Below are positions 1-11,065 of a DNA stretch of 64,000 nucleotides, in pieces. A program made the position numbers and the translations under genes. The stretch covers positions 186,001-250,000 of the forward strand of contig JALJCO010001047.1 in the NCBI GenBank assembly GCA_023101725.1, written 5' to 3'. This stretch comes from Atherinomorus stipes. Its lineage: Eukaryota; Chordata; Actinopteri; Atheriniformes; Atherinidae. The notes below the pieces were generated by a model. The model was not told where the DNA came from and did no database searches. It worked only from the letters and a program-made list of their open reading frames with translations. The first letter of the stretch is position 1; every line of letters starts with the position of its first letter.

Positions 1-417
1 AAAGTGACAGTTAAAACAACAACTCTAATTTATGTACGCAGCGAAGTGTGGAAGCTAATCAAGAAATACAGCCATGACAAACAGCAAAAGTACAAGAACA
101 AACAAATATATCGCCATGTTTGGAGAGAAAACTCAGCTAAAGAACATCTTCAGGGATCACAAAAGAGAAAATATCTGAGATTTCTCTGAAGGAATCCTTT
201 TGAAAAGCTGTAAATTGATCTTTGATAAATGGTCAGTGTCTCCTGTGGATAATAAGGTCATGAAAACACATGAAAGACAACATACAAAAGATTTGCAGAT
301 AAATATTTGTACACAAACAAACCACCTCAGAACAAGTTACAGTAAAATAAAAGAAACAATAAAGAGGAAATATCACGATACAGATCAAATAACTGCTCTT
401 TAACAATTTCCTATTAC
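1..417. other. AT-rich DNA without recognisable gene
   Basis: Two short chance open frames occur. There is no splice, domain or repeat signal that I recognise. Confidence 0.3.
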
Positions 418-727
418 TAGGAGTGTTCTGTTTTACCGATATCCAATATACCGATATTGTCCAACACTTAATTTCCGATATCTGATATCACCTGATACCG
501 ATCAATACAGACAACTGTGAGGTTTTGTATCTCCCATATTTTAAGAGAAACAACTATTTTCTGCTCTGAGAGCAAAGATCCCAAAATATCCTTTACTCAG
601 CTAGAGGAGTTCATTTTGGACATCTGGCTGATTTTGTTGGTAAAATATCTGCCAAAAAGAATGATACAGAAATTTTCTGATATCACATTTTAATGCCAAT
701 ATCGACTGATAATATTGAACATTCTTA
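418..727. mobile_element. Deleted copy of T-family hAT-like element
   Basis: It starts TAGGAGTGTTC, carries ACCGATATCC and CCGATATTGTCC, and ends with GATAATATTGAACATTCTTA, close to the ends of the 33598-34464 copy. The inner minisatellite is absent. Confidence 0.7.
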
Positions 728-808
728 ATAATATATTAGGACAATTTTTATTTTCACCCACCACTGGAAGCCCTGTGGGGTGGAGTTTGCTTCCCATTTA
801 CTGTTTAA

Positions 809-1997
809 AGACACACAACGTAACTTTTAGACCTTAAAAATCTGTGTTTCTGACTCGTTTTGATGTCACACCAACATTCATTTTGCGCATTTTCGAGCTG
901 TCAGTGCCCAGAGGCGTCCCGGGGCTCAGAAACAGCACTATGTAAGATTCCCATCCGGGACGCGACCGTGACGTTGCAGCCGACTATTGGTTGCAGCACC
1001 GCGTCACTCACTAGCAACTGGATGTAAACCATAGACTGTATATAATTACTGGACGTAGCTTCCGGTCTCTTCTGAATAGAGAAATGTGAAGCCAGTTGGG
1101 CGTGTCTTACCGTCGCCATCTTGCCGTGTCACGTACGTCGTCACTCCAGGAAAATCCTAAAATGGGCACAGCGCGGCCGCGGGGCAAATGATTGACAGCT
1201 GACGTACTGTGGGCTAAACGCTAACTGAGCTAACACGAAACTAAGAGGAGCTAACAAATATAAGGCTCCTAAGCGGCATGGTTAAGGTAAGACATGCTTA
1301 GACTTGCAATTCGCTGACTAAACACCGCCGTTGTGCGACTCTGTAACAAACTGAGACCTTATTAAGAGCAAAGAAGGAGCTAACTAGGAGCCTCCGGTCG
1401 GCAGGCGGAGCTTCCGGTCTGCCGCATGTCAATCATAAGGACACGCCCTTAATTATGTGTAATTTGAAGAATAAATAACATCTAAACGAATGAGTTATAA
1501 AAAAAAAATTCACTCCCCTCACAGTTGACATGAAGGTAAACTTGACCTAATAAACCTAAAATGATTTTTTGAACCAGGCTGTAAACCTGTTTATTTCTGC
1601 TGTGAAGTTGGCGTTTTTAACATGGGAGTCTATGGGGATTTGCTCGCTCTTGGAGCCCAGTTCCCTAGCGGATGAAGGGAATATTACACTAAATACAATG
1701 CGGAAGAGAGCTTCACTGTTCTGAGGCGGAGTTTGCCCCTTGATGTAAACCAGGTATCAACATCGCGGGTGTTTTGAATGCGCATCATGTCGAATTCGGT
1801 AAAGAAACGCAGGAAAACATCACCGGAGGAAGAGAGGAAAAGAAACAGAGGAAGGGACAGAACAAGAGTCAAGATAAGACTGTCTTTTACTGGCTGGAGT
1901 GAGCTTACAGTACAGGTACGAACAAGATGGATGCTAGTTTAGCCGCCGATAGGGGGCGCGTCACTGAGAAAACTGCTGAAAGTTCCGTTGTGTGTCT
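809..1997. mobile_element. TTAA-flanked DNA element carrying a nested X copy
   Basis: The terminal inverted repeats AGACACACAACGTAACTTTT (left) and AGACACACAACGGAACTTTC (right, reverse complement) are each flanked by TTAA (805-808 and 1998-2001). That is the target used by piggyBac and Kolobok elements. No transposase is seen, so it is non-autonomous or eroded. A member of the X family lies inside at about 1021-1751. Confidence 0.75.
1021..1751 (-). mobile_element. X-family repeat, copy A
   Basis: It aligns in reverse orientation with 37115-37892 and 50738-51534. Shared blocks are the GACATCAAGGGGC-like start, CATAGACTCCCATGTTAAAA, ATAACTCATTCGTTTAGATG, TTAGCTCAGTTAGCGTTTAG and CACGGCAAGATGGCGA. 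The AAGATGGCG motif (minus strand, 1114-1122) resembles a YY1 site. GATGTAAACCA occurs at both edges (1021-1031 and 1742-1752). The family is not identified by name. Confidence 0.7.
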
Positions 1998-2001
1998 TTA
2001 A

Positions 2002-3032
2002 AGCAGGTGAATTTTCCCCTTGAATGAAAGCATCATCTCTTATCTTCCTGCACGGTCCAGAACTATGCACCGTGCAGCACATTCTCACCTGCACCCACGC
2101 CACGTCGAAACCAGAGCCAGTAATTCAGGTCTGGGGTCTTACAGGTGGACCGTGTCAGAGGGGGGAAATCTTTGGGAAAATGCTGAATTACTGAAGTCAG
2201 TTTCATGATCTCAGTGGGTCAAACAGCACAAAATACTCTATTTATGTTGCTTCCTGAAGGAAATCGTATAACTTTGAAGGTCCTTGAAGTTCAGAATTGC
2301 TGTTTACGATCCCTCATCAGGAGAAAAAAAAAAACTCTTGATAATTGGAGAGGCGTCAGATTATCAAGGCTCCTCAAGAAAACCAACCAGACAAGAATTA
2401 GTCACAATAACAGAGATCCATTGAGCCCTAATAGCATCTATAACTCATAATTACCTTAATAACTGTTATTTTAGCTTGTTTTTCCTCCTTTGAGAAAGCA
2501 TTGTTTGTCACTAATGGCATCTTAAGTTGAAATTGAGTGCCTTGCCCAAAAGTAAACAGCATCTATCAATCATGACTTGAGGCCAAGTGTCAAAACACAC
2601 AAGAGCCAGTGTGTGTGTGTGTGTGTGTGTGAGTGTGCATGTGATAATTATGCACAATGGCCATCTTGAGTTGTTTTTAACAAGTCATTTTTCATCTCAT
2701 TTTAACGGGCAAACTCAGCTTCCACATCACTTTCATCAGTAACTTTGCAGGTTGCCTGTGCCAGATGGTGGTGAAAGATAACCGGAAATTAAACACTCAG
2801 AGGCCCCTCAGCCAGAAATCAGACCAGATTTAGTCCGCCTTACCTTGTCTGGGCTTGTGGGACCAACACACAGAGCTGCTCAACCTTTTCATGTTCTTAA
2901 TGAAAACTCTAAATAAAGTTTAAACTGCACTAAAACATGTTGACAATGAGACTGAAAACAGCCAGTTGTCATCCATCTTTGGGTTAAAATTCATTCTGTT
3001 ACTAACTGCAGTGTATTTTATTGCATATAAAT
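2002..3032. other. Mostly single-copy DNA with a (GT)n microsatellite
   Basis: (GT)n runs at about 2610-2632. The stretch 2290-2600, rich in TAAT motifs and free of known repeats, is a candidate conserved non-coding element. No gene is seen. Confidence 0.35.
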
Positions 3033-3298
3033 GCCCGATATTATCATCGGCATTAAAATCAGCATTAAATCAGCATTAGGTCAGCATTAAAATTTGATTT
3101 TGTAAAAAAAAAAAAAAGAAGAAGAAGAAGAAAAAAGAAAACAAAAGTAGAAAAAAATAGAAAAAAATAATTTTGGAATATGTCGGTATTGGTTTTATCA
3201 AATCAAGATTTACAAACAAAATCTCACGAGATCTTTTTGTTCCGTTACAAAATCTCGCAAGATTTTGTTCCATTAGCATTGTTCCAGCATGTAGAAAA

Positions 3299-3950
3299 TG
3301 GTGCGTTCCAGGTGTCTCGGGATTCTGAGCAGATGCTAGTTGATGATGTCATTATTATTTTGTGTTCCAGTTGCGCCAAATCGGGGGGAAAAAAAATAGA
3401 CATCTCCAACACAGCCTATTTGTGAGCTGGAAGAACTAGAAATTAACAAATTTCTAGCTAGTAAAACAACACAGACGTTATCACAATGTTACCATGACAG
3501 CAACAGCCAATTTCAGTGTGTGTGTTTAATAAAGAACACTAGGGCTGGCAAAAATAGATGCACTGAAATATCGCAATATTTTCATATGCAGATTTCACAT
3601 AGATATTCAAAAATGTGATATTGATCTATTTTATCAACGAAATCTTGGGAGATTTCAAAAGATAATGGTGAATTCTTGCGAGATTTCACGAAAACCCATG
3701 AGATTTCTTGACTGAACGACGAAATCTCGTGAGATTTCATTAGAAAAATAGATCGATACCACGTTTTTAAATATTGATGATATCAGCATATGAAAATATC
3801 ACAATATTTCAGTGTATCGATATTTTTTCCAGCCCTAAACAACACATATTCACGTTGCGTTTTAAAGAAAAGAAAAAAAAAACGCAGCCATATTTAAATC
3901 TACAGCTCGTGTCTTGGAAAAACAAGTTCCAAGACAACTGGAACACACTA
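3299..3950. mobile_element. W element with V1 nested inside
   Basis: The inverted ends GGTGCGTTCCAGGTGTCTCGG and AGTGTGTTCCAGTTGTCTTGG (reverse complement of the right end) delimit it. The uninterrupted T sequence at 34245-34285 shows the empty site. No open transposase is present. Confidence 0.65.
3540..3837. mobile_element. V-family palindromic hAT MITE, copy V1
   Basis: TAGGGCTGG and CCAGCCCTA ends enclose a near-palindrome (ACTGAAATATCGCAATATTT and its inverse). The flanks AAGAACAC (3532-3539) and AACAACAC (3838-3845) differ at one base, as expected for an 8-bp hAT target duplication. Confidence 0.85.
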
Positions 3951-4058
3951 AAAGTCCCTGTTATTGTGGAAGAACTTCATTTCCCAGCATTCCTTTCAAA
4001 GTCATATTACTGCTGCCGCTGCTACAGACTGACTTGCTTTGAAGCTGCTGATAATATG

Positions 4059-4252
4059 TCTGCTAGTATCTGATATATGGTAGTATCTAATACCTGCTAG
4101 TATCTAATACCTGCTAGTATCTGATATATGGTAGTATCTAATACCTGCTAGTATCTGATATCTGGTAGTATCTAATACCTGCTAGTATCTAATACCTGCT
4201 AGTATCTGATATATGGTAGTATCTAATACCTGCTAGTATCTGATATCTGGCA
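4059..4252 (-). repeat. 34-bp minisatellite of the T family
   Basis: Tandem units containing CTGCTAGTATCTGATATATG and GTAGTATCTAATAC repeat about six times. The same units in the opposite orientation fill the middle of the T copy at 33757-34086. Confidence 0.85.
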
Positions 4253-4391
4253 GCCAGATGTCCAAAATGAACTCCTCTGGCTGAGTTAAGGAGATTTTGG
4301 GATCCTTGCTCTCGGAGCAGAATATAGTTGTATCTCTCAAAATATGAGAGATATAACCATAGATTGGTATCGGTTGATATTGGATATCGGA

Positions 4392-4702
4392 TAGGGCTGG
4401 GGAAAAAAATGGATACACTGAAATATCGCAATATTTTCTGATGCTGATATCATATCGATATGTGAAAATGTGGTGTTGATTTATTTTACTAATGAAATCG
4501 TGAAATCGTGAAATCTCACGAGAATTCACCGTTATCTTACGAAATCTCGCGAGATCTCACCTGCTAGTATCAGATACTAGCAGGTAATCTCACGAGATTT
4601 CATTGATAAAAATAGATCAATACTGCATTTTTGAATCTCTTTATGAAATCTGCATATGAAAATATCGCGATATTTCAGTGTATCGATTTTTTTCCAGCCC
4701 TA
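4392..4702. mobile_element. V-family hAT MITE, copy V2, with exact target duplication
   Basis: TAGGGCTGG and CCAGCCCTA ends are flanked by identical ATATCGGA at 4384-4391 and 4703-4710. The middle carries TCTCGCGAGA (4545-4554) and a perfect 25-nt palindrome (4560-4584). Confidence 0.9.
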
Positions 4703-4767
4703 ATATCGGATATTAAGACCTGGACAATATCGGTATATCAGATATCTACAAAAGCCAACTCAAACAT

Positions 4768-5238
4768 CCCCTTATTAAAACCCATCCCTTTGTGTGTTTT
4801 GCTTGTCTTGCAGGCACACACTGCCAACCCAACCATCATTCATGAGAAATCAGATGACTCAGAGAACTCTGATTATGTACTAAAGCCTTACGTAAGAAAT
4901 CGTTGGACTGAGTTGGACTCTGTTGGACTGAGATCTGGTGACTGTGGAGGCTGTTGGAGGACAGGAACTCTGTCATGTTCAAGAAAGAAGTTTGCTAATT
5001 GTGCTAACGAGCAGTTGAACAGGTGCACCTACTAAAGTGGCCGGTGAGTGCAGTTCTCTAAAGCTTATTCTAAGCTGGCTGTTAGTGAAACTTCTTTGCA
5101 GCAGCAGACGTGTACAGCACCTGCTGGTTTTTGCATCAGAGGAACTGAACACTGAACACAGGTAACAAACCACTAATGATGAAAAAAACTCTGAGACTGC
5201 AGGTCCTGTTTCCTTGCTTTTAACATCAGGGAGAATAG
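4768..5238. other. Unassigned DNA with a short Tc1 fragment
   Basis: 4924-4990 matches the minus strand of Tc1-like transposase DNA (GAGATCTGGTGACTGTGGAGG, then GTCATGTTCAAGAAA). It preserves the site that is split at 36784 in the larger copy. The rest is not recognised. Confidence 0.55.
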
Positions 5239-6379
5239 GGGATTATCACACTTCCGTGTTCCGAACTTCCGGTTTGAAACACTTAGAGGGCCCACTTCCG
5301 GCCCAGTTCAATGTCCCTGCTTTACTTCGTAGATAACGTGAATAAACGCCAACCTTCCTGAAATTTTCACGGATTCCAGACTGAAGTGATACTAAGGAAG
5401 AAGTGGATCAAAGCGATCGATTTGCCGCGGTGAAGGGCCGAACTTTATAATAAAACACACGTTTGTTTGTCGCCGGTGGGGCACAGCACCAGCACTTCAC
5501 AGCATGCTAGCATTAGCCAGCTAGCGTTTACTGACGTGCTTAACATTGTGCGTCTTAAAACACACAAACATCTGAAAATCGGGTCTGTACCCCCCCCCCC
5601 CCCCCCCGTTTCCAGTGGAACAACTGGGGACTGCCAAGAAAGGAGACGCTTTCAGATGCTTGTGTGTTTTCAGCCGCACAAAGTTAGGCACGTCATCGAG
5701 CTGGCTAATGCTAACATGCTAACAGTAGTCCGCCAGCTACTACTCTGTTAAACTTTGTAAATCGGATAAACACCAATGCCAAGTTTTCATTCCAGACTGA
5801 AGTGATGCTGAGGAAGAAGTGGATCAAAACGATCGATTCGCCACGGTGAAGGACCGAACTTTATAATGAAAACGACACACGTTTGTTTGTGGCCGGCAGA
5901 CTGCGTAGTCGTGTTAGCAGGTTAGCATTAGCCAGCTCGATAACGTGCCTAACTTTGTGCGGCTGAAAACACACAAGCATCTGAAAGCGTCTCCTTTCTT
6001 GGCAGTCCCCAGTTGTTCCACTGGAAACGGGGGGTACAGACCAGATTTTCAGATGTTTGTGTGTTTTAAGACGCACAATGTTAAGCACGTCAGTAAACGC
6101 TAGCTGGCTAATGCTAGCATGCTGTGAAGTGCTGGTGTTGTGCCCCACCGGCTACAAACAAACGTGTGTTTTATTATAAAGTTCGGTCCTTCACCGCGGC
6201 GAATCGATCGCTTTGATCCACTTCTTCCTTAGTATCACTTCAGTCTAGAATGAAAACTTGAGTATGTTGGAAGTTTATACGATTTAAACAGTATAACAGA
6301 GCAGGAACGGCTGTCGTTAACATGGCCCGGAAGAGGAAGTGTCCAAAATCCTGGAACTTCCGGTAAGCGTGATAATCCC
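5239..6379. mobile_element. Foldback element with about 340-bp inverted arms
   Basis: The ends GGGATTATCAC (5239-5249) and GTGATAATCCC (6369-6379) are inverted. The arms, roughly 5376-5722 and 5898-6246, are near-exact inverse copies, so the two strands encode almost the same 80-residue open frame. This is an artefact of symmetry, not a gene. A third, direct copy of the outer arm block (TTCCAGACTGAAGTGAT) lies at 5791-5880 in the centre. A C-run (5590-5607) distinguishes the left arm. Confidence 0.85.
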
Positions 6380-6719
6380 TCATTTTACAGCTAAAGCAGA
6401 CAGAAAAAGGTGATGAGGGAGATACAGTGGAGAAATCAGGTGTAGTCGTTTCTGTTTAATGTGAATTTAGAATCAGTTCAAACACAACAGAACTTTCAAA
6501 TGTTGTCTAAATGTGAACCATAACACAGGAAACAACTTATAAATTTATAGCACAGTATTCACAAAAGCGACCAATCAAAACGCTTTCGCAGATCACATGA
6601 TTTCAAGATGGCAGCCCTCTGTCATCCCGTTAGAAGACTTGATTGATATTTTGCAAAAAGATCCAAAGACTGAGGAAAAGTTTTGAGTATATTATTACAA
6701 ACTGTACCTTTAAATTTCA
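6380..6719. other. Unassigned DNA
   Basis: No gene or recognisable repeat. Confidence 0.3.
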
Positions 6720-6721
6720 TT

Positions 6722-6736
6722 TAGAAAGGAAAAAAG

Positions 6737-6769
<33 letters not shown>

Positions 6770-6955
6770 AAAAAAGAGGAAAAAAAGAAAAAAAAAGAAA
6801 AAAAGAAAGAGAGAAGGGAGAAAAAAAGGGGGGGGGGGGGGGGGGGGGGGGGGAAAAAGAAAAAAAAAAGGAAAAAAAAAAGGGAGGAAAAAAGGGGGGA
6901 AGGGAAGGAAAGGGGGAGGAGGGAAGAAAAAAGAGAGAACAAAAAAAAAGATGCC
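6722..6955 (+). repeat. Polypurine low-complexity tract (A-runs and a 24-base G-run)
   Basis: Almost every base is A or G, with long A-runs and a G-run at 6830-6853. Open frames on both strands here are Lys/Gly or Phe/Pro low complexity and are not genes. Such tracts can form triplex or G-quadruplex structures and often carry sequencing error. Confidence 0.9.
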
Positions 6956-8047
6956 TTCTTTGAGTAAAAACAGGGGAATACAAAACGTCAAAGTAATTTT
7001 TACAAGGCCAAAAAACCAGGAAAAGGATGATGTGCCGTCTACTTGTATACAGCAACAAAGGGACAAGTGGACCCAAACCATGGGGACAAAATGACCCCTG
7101 GAGGATAGCAGAGCCCCTCCCTGCAGGGGGCCGACACGTGCATTCATGGTCTCCTTTTCATTTTCCAGCCATACTTCTCTGCTATATTATAAACTCACAT
7201 TGAGCCGCAGCCTGAAAGCGACGTCTCGGGTTTGGTCTCCTCCATCCCTGCTCCGGCCTCGGCTGCAGCAGACTCCGTCTCCTCTGAGGCAGACGTTAGC
7301 ATTTAGAGGAGGACAGGCAGCGAGCCATCGTCCAGATAATGAAATGAATCCGCGTTTGATCCTCTCGTCATCTCCCGGTAATTGTTCTTGATTCCCCCTT
7401 TGTGTTTCACGCTTGACTCCCCACTCATATCAGGGCCCGTGTATGAAGACGTGCTCATTCCCCCTATCAGTGACAGCAGAGTTCAGTGATTAACAAATTA
7501 AGGATCTTCTTTGCCTTAATCTGTCTGGAGGCTTTTTTTCAGCTGGCTCCTGCAGAAACATGTTTGGCAATGACAGCACCTCTGCTCCCGTATTTAATTG
7601 GATTAGAAGGAAGTCGGGATTAATACACTCTCAGACGGAGCGCTGGGGAGGGCTGGATGAGCAGAAAAACAGGTGATGGGGTTGTTTCAGAATTACATTA
7701 TCAACTACTTTGACTGCACTTGCGAGACGTTGAGGATTTCTTTGGCGTGGAGTATCACGGGAGGAGCTGAAAGCCTGCATGAGGGCGCACGTATTCATCT
7801 GCGGAAACATTAGGCTGAACTGATTATCGTCAAAGCAGAAGCTTTTCCTGATGTTCAGCTGTGGGGACGGCCAAGGCTCTGCTAGATTCTCTACTTTACT
7901 CCGTCCAAGCTGAGCCATGACTGGATAAATGCTTTCACGTTTTAGTTTTAAACATTCCAGCTGAAAAATAAATGTACTAAGTTTTGCATTCTTCTATGTA
8001 CTTCACGCCACACTATTCATCACTATACTTCAAGTGTTTATGATTAG
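6956..8047. other. Single-copy DNA, candidate conserved non-coding element
   Basis: 7150-7660 lacks repeats and carries many homeodomain-type motifs (TTAACAAATTAAGG, TTTAATTGGATTAG, GGATTAATAC). Conservation is untested. No gene is seen. Confidence 0.35.
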
Positions 8048-8051
8048 TTAA

Positions 8052-9349
8052 AGGTACACTGTTGTAAAAAACCAAATAAAAAAAAAACAGGTCAATGGCA
8101 GAAAAACTGTGATAATTCAAAACTTTGTTCTATTGATGTGTAATCGCTGCACTAGAATAACTGTCATATGTTTATTTTCTTAAAATGAGTAATTTATATC
8201 GACTTGCTGGGGGTGCACATACATGGAGGCTGCCATATTTGTTCCACAATTTTTACTACGGCGCCCCTGAACGGACAAAACAATGTGTGAAGTGAGAACC
8301 CTCTGAACTTAAAGCTGCTGTACCAGCTTTGTTTAATGGGATTAAGAGATAAGTAATGTACTTGGGATCAGTAATGCCTTAAAAGACAGCGAGTGAATAA
8401 TTATTTTGGCACCAAAACTCTTTTCTTAGTGTTGTATTTGTTGTTTCATAGAGGTAAACAGCTGTTCAGATGATGAAGGTGTCACTAAAGTAAAAAATAC
8501 TGGCAACAAAGACACTTTTCCACTTCAAGCACATTGCAGCATTTAAAGCTTGTTTTCTCATCTTTTTGGTCAAAAGCAGCATTTTTGCTGCAATAAACCC
8601 ATGTTCTCCTGCAGATTACTAAAGAATAGAAAAAGCTAGAAACAAATGTTTTTTTCCTGATAAAAGAAGAGAGTCTAAGCCTTTCTTTGGTACATATAGT
8701 GTTTGCATAGGCATAGCACACAATATTCTGTGACTCTCCAAAAATCAGTGAATGTGCTTAAAAATCCTGGCAATATTGAGCACTCACATTTTAATGAGTT
8801 AAAATGTAGAAAAGCTCAACTTGAAGTATATTTAGCACATTTTTAAGTGTTAAACATGTACAGGATGCTGTAGGGAAACACTATATCTGTCTTTTTCTCG
8901 TCAATTTTTATTTTATTATGGAAGTATCGAATCGGGACTCGGTATTGGCCGATCCTCAAAATGTAATGACTTGGACTTGGAATCGGAGCAAAAAACCCTG
9001 ATCGGTACATCTCTATTCAAAATTTTGTCTCTATATATGTGTAATCACTTCCCTAGAACGGCTGTTATTTGTTTATTTTCTTTGAATGAGCCATTCATAT
9101 CTACTTCCTGGGGCCCACATGCAGCCATATTTGTTCCACCATTTTTACTAGTAGTAGTAGTAATTATTACTAGTAGTAATTTGTAGTCATAACGACACCT
9201 GAGACCATTGATCCACTCACATATGAAAACACCTTTATGTGCAGAGAATTTTGGCCACTGACAGCCACCGTACAAACAACAGTGCATATGAAGTCATTGC
9301 TATACCCATCTTTACCACTAGATGTCAGTAATTCTTACACACTGTACCT
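8052..9349. mobile_element. TTAA-flanked AGGTACAsTGT element(s), duplicated
   Basis: The left end AGGTACACTGTTG follows TTAA (8048-8051), and the right end ACACTGTACCT precedes TTAA (9350-9353). The blocks 8110-8270 and 9010-9160 are diverged direct copies (TGTGTAATCGCTGCACTAGAA against TGTGTAATCACTTCCCTAGAA). Hence one copy lost its right half and the other its left, or a duplication arose inside one element. A related end begins at 54373. I know this as a common fish repeat but cannot name the family. Confidence 0.65.
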
Positions 9350-9353
9350 TTAA

Positions 9354-10606
9354 TATGACTATGTACTAATACATGCTTAATTAGTCAAATCAAAGTGAAC
9401 TTTGTATTAAAACTTAATTAGAATAGTTAGTTATTGTTTTAAAAATATACAAACTATACTTTTAATATACAGTATTCTTACTGTGGTAATAATATCTTAG
9501 TTAATCTGTTGACTTATTTCAGTTAAAAAATGTATTACCAGAATACTAAAGGTTGAAAGACTTGTGGGACCTTATTTTGTACTTGGATAGTATTTACTAA
9601 ATATCAGTACTTTTTGACAAACAGAAGTAAGAATAAGTAGCCAATACTAAAGTACAAATGTTAGTATAAGTGTATGTTGTAGCGTTGATGTACTTGTTCT
9701 TAGAATTTTCCAAATATACTTCTGTATGCTATCCTATATAAATTAAATAAAATGTTTAGAATGTATAATAATAAAGTAATAAGTATACCCAAAGTACACT
9801 TGAATAAACAGATTTTTCCCTCCAGATCTTGTATTGAAAGGTTTATGCAATTACGTAATCGCATATGCTTCTTTTTAATGACTGAATGATCAAATGTAAC
9901 AAAAGAATTGAAAACTAGACTGTTGTAGCAACTGAAACACAACAGTTTTCATGTTAACCTCAGTGATAAACGAGCTAGCAAACAAAAGGAACTCAGATTT
10001 AACGTAGATGGATGTGTTTTTCACTCATGCAGGATAACTAACAGAAGAGGAAAAACATCATGTGGCTTTGATTCAAATGTTTTTAAGCTGTTTTTAAAAC
10101 TCTAAGCTCGGAGCAACGTTATAGTCGAGTCTGGCTTTGCTCTTCCTATTTGGGTTAAAAAACGATTAAAGGAAGGAAAGGATGGGAGGGAGGAAAGGAA
10201 GAATGGAGCAGGACGTTCTTTGTTGCTTTTGTTTCCCTACCTGGACTCATCTGAAGCTCACATTTGGATTCATTTACAAAAACATGTTTTGTTCATTTGA
10301 CTCTTCCAGCTCTGAGGAAATTTTCTTCTGTTTAGGGACGAGAAAAGAAATTAAACCCTAAACTGAAATGATTCATTTTTAGATTGTTGCCGCAGCAAAA
10401 GCATATTTACTTGACATGAGTTGTGACCTCAGAGGAGACATAAAACGCACCAAGCAGGGCAGCGGATTTCCCCAAATGTTTCTGAAGTGCTTGTCTAAAG
10501 ATCCTGTGGAATTGCGGGTCAGATCCAGACCAGATGAGACAGAAACAATACAACAAGTCTCCTGGTTGCAGCCGCAGCTTTTATAGTTTGTCAGTGGTGA
10601 AAAGAC
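9354..10606. other. AT-rich and unassigned DNA
   Basis: No gene. 9360-9950 is strongly AT-rich with weak internal symmetry. 10140-10530 looks single-copy. Confidence 0.3.
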
Positions 10607-11065
10607 GCCGTCCATCCTGCCGTGGATCAAGGCTTCAGGCTGCTGGTGGAATGGTGGGGGGGAGGTTTTCTTGGCCCACTTTGGGCCCCTTTTACCAACG
10701 TGGCGGTTTAACCACCACAGCCTACCTGAGTATTGTTGCTGACCATGTCCATCGCTTTATGACCACAGTGGAGCATCTTCTGATGCTGCTTCCAGCAGGA
10801 TGATGATGTCACAAAGATGACATCATCTCCAACATGACGATGAGTTCACTGTCCTCCAACGGCCTCCACAGTCAGCACATCTCAGTCCAGCAGAGCAGCT
10901 TTGGGATGAAGTGGAGCGGGAGATTCTCATCATGAATCTGTGATGTCATCATGCCAACATGGAGACAAACCTCTGAGGAATGTTTCCAACACCTGGTTGG
11001 ATGTATGGATGTAGTTCTGGAGGGAAAAGGGCCAAACTGGTACTAGAAGGTGGACCTGTGATGAT
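10607..11065 (+). mobile_element. Tc1/mariner transposase fragment, C-terminal half
   Basis: Translation across frames gives RFSWPTLGP, then AYLSIVADHVHRFMTT, then FQQDD-like residues, and PAEQLWDEVEREILIM. These match fish Tc1-like DDE transposases, and the codon at 10893-10895 keeps the last acidic residue. Frameshifts and stops make it inactive. Three other pieces of this family lie at 4924, 36576-38845 and 53560. Confidence 0.85.

Larger units (their letters stand above)
3033..4767 (-). mobile_element. T-family hAT-like element interrupted by W and V elements
   Basis: The ends match the 33598-34464 copy in opposite orientation, with GGCATTAAAAT at the left and AAACATCCCCTTA at the right. 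It shares TTGTTCCATTAGCATTGTTCC, CATTTCCCAGCATTCC and GCTGCTGATAATATGTCTG with that copy. Element W (3299-3950) splits it between CATGTAGAAAA and AGTCCCTG, and V2 (4392-4702) splits it again. Confidence 0.75.

Noticed and set aside
5467..6148. Two similar 94-95 residue proteins on opposite strands
   Set aside because: They are mirror products of the arms of a foldback element.
6643..7147. Lys-rich and Phe/Pro-rich frames
   Set aside because: Homopolymer readings of a polypurine tract.
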